Assembly: GCA_024138015.1 (NCBI GenBank)
Contig: JAMXBB010000003.1
Coordinates: 9,927,997-9,991,996, forward strand
Reading direction: 5' to 3'
Source of the DNA: Lumnitzera littorea
Taxonomy: Eukaryota > Streptophyta > Magnoliopsida > Myrtales > Combretaceae
Length of the DNA stretch: 64,000 bases
This document shows positions 62,801 to 64,000 of this stretch, piece by piece; the first letter of the stretch is position 1, and the number at the start of each line of letters is the position of its first letter. A program made the translations under genes and the position numbers. Under the pieces are notes generated by a model. It worked only from the letters and a program-made list of their open reading frames with translations, did no database searches and had not been told where the DNA came from.

Positions 62801-64000
62801 TCAGGATACCTGAACTTTGTAACGACATTATGAATCGGAAAAATCTTAACACGTAACGTAAGACAATTCTATCTTCTCTTGAAGAGCATTCTTACTGTAC
62901 TATCATCCTCACATGCATAGTAGGCAAGCATAGTTGATTTATACTTTTAGAGGTGTAATTTTATGAGGAAAAATCTTTTAACTATTTAGATGAATTTGTG
63001 GAAACAGATAATATGTCAACATTATAGCTAACTTAATTCAACCAAACACACTCCATAACTTATGTCATTTATCAAATTGTGCCAAACATAAAACTTCATT
63101 AGGTATCACAAAGACAAGTTTGTAAATAGTACAATTCCACAATTAACTTACGATTATAATACAATGCATTTAGACAACATAAACATAAAATCTTATTCTC
63201 GCGGCAATTCATCATATAAAAAAAAAAGGACTAGATAAGATAATAAAAAGGGGAATGCATTTACAATGGAAAGTATGTGACGTCGAGTTTTGTTGATAAA
63301 CATACAGATACAGCCATAAGAAATTACGTCATTAGATCTTTAGTCTTTGTTTGACTTCATAGCGACTGCAAATAAGTTACATTAAAACATATTTTAGAGG
63401 CATCGATTTATCATGTAACATCTAATGCTCTGTTCTATTTACATTCAATACCATAATCATTTTAACATTTTCAGAAAATATAGAATTCCACAAAATATAG
63501 CATAGTGCTTTCAATTTGCACTAATTCATGTTATAATTGTCATGAAGGGCGCTGGATAATTTCACATAGTTTTATGATTGTATTCCATTCGCTAGAAGAC
63601 ATTTCCTCTTTCAGTTTCATTGGCAAGATGCAATTTTCTCGTACACAAAACTTCATGTTGATGTATATCAGTCTTTCCAAATGCCTATTGTTATACTAGG
63701 TAAGGCGTGTGTACCGATTTCTTGGAAAATTTATCCTTAGTGTTCTTGTCAAGGCACTTAGTATTTCCATGTTATTTAACGTTTCAAAATCATTTTTTTT
63801 TTTTAAATCTTTATATTTCTTTAGGTTACACAAGTTGACCGACTAATTTAACATTAAATATATCATGTGTGACATGTAAGATACAAATACCATGCATATA
63901 ACATTCTACTCAATCAACAATCATACTCATGCTTCTCACAAAATTCAAGTTAGAGAAATGAAAATAAATACATATTTATCTTTAGCAAACCAAAAGGTTT
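62801..64000. other. Non-coding, nothing recognised
   Basis: AT-rich intergenic sequence to the window edge. No supported gene on either strand. Confidence 0.4.

Overview
This is nuclear DNA from a flowering plant, most likely a eudicot. It is AT-rich, its genes have many introns with GT..AG borders, and it holds plant-type LTR retrotransposons, L1-type LINEs, MITEs and tRNA-derived SINEs. It also carries two plant-lineage regulatory genes: a group I bZIP factor and a SECRET AGENT-type O-GlcNAc transferase. I could not identify the species.

Layout. Positions 1 to about 23.9 kb are a gene-free stack of transposon relics. They include a minus-strand retroelement piece split by a 3.1-kb solo LTR with a perfect 5-bp target-site duplication (TSD), an 18-bp-class minisatellite, a Ty3-type LTR/primer-site/gag relic, AT-rich and polypurine simple sequence, a long-armed MITE, a minus-strand Ty3-type LTR and gag start, and a badly decayed L1-type LINE (about 16-21.7 kb) with an LTR fragment inserted in it. 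A bZIP gene of four exons lies on the minus strand at 23,971-26,007. From 26.6 to 40.4 kb repeats resume: a diverged head-to-tail duplication of about 1.6-kb units, a second and much older copy of the solo LTR with a hAT-like MITE inside it, more LTR-like sequence, and a second copy of the repeat seen at the left end, carrying a 205-bp element with an exact 8-bp TSD.

The right third is gene-bearing. A two-exon P-class PPR gene (41,653-43,655, +) is followed by a probable hAT-type non-autonomous element and a LINE 3' scrap. Next comes a complete 28-exon O-GlcNAc transferase gene (49,534-61,775, +; 986 aa), for which I traced every splice junction in frame. Its sixth intron contains a tRNA-derived SINE whose body has been duplicated. 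The last 2 kb hold no recognised gene.

The three host genes are not a functional cluster. bZIP acts in nuclear transcription, PPR probably in organelle RNA processing, and OGT in nucleocytoplasmic protein O-glycosylation. I found no rRNA, intact tRNA, CRISPR or bacterial-type features, and no clearly new multigene system. The most informative observations concern genome dynamics: two copies of one LTR family that differ by an extreme excess of C-to-T/G-to-A changes, several insertions with readable TSDs, and a SINE inside the OGT gene.
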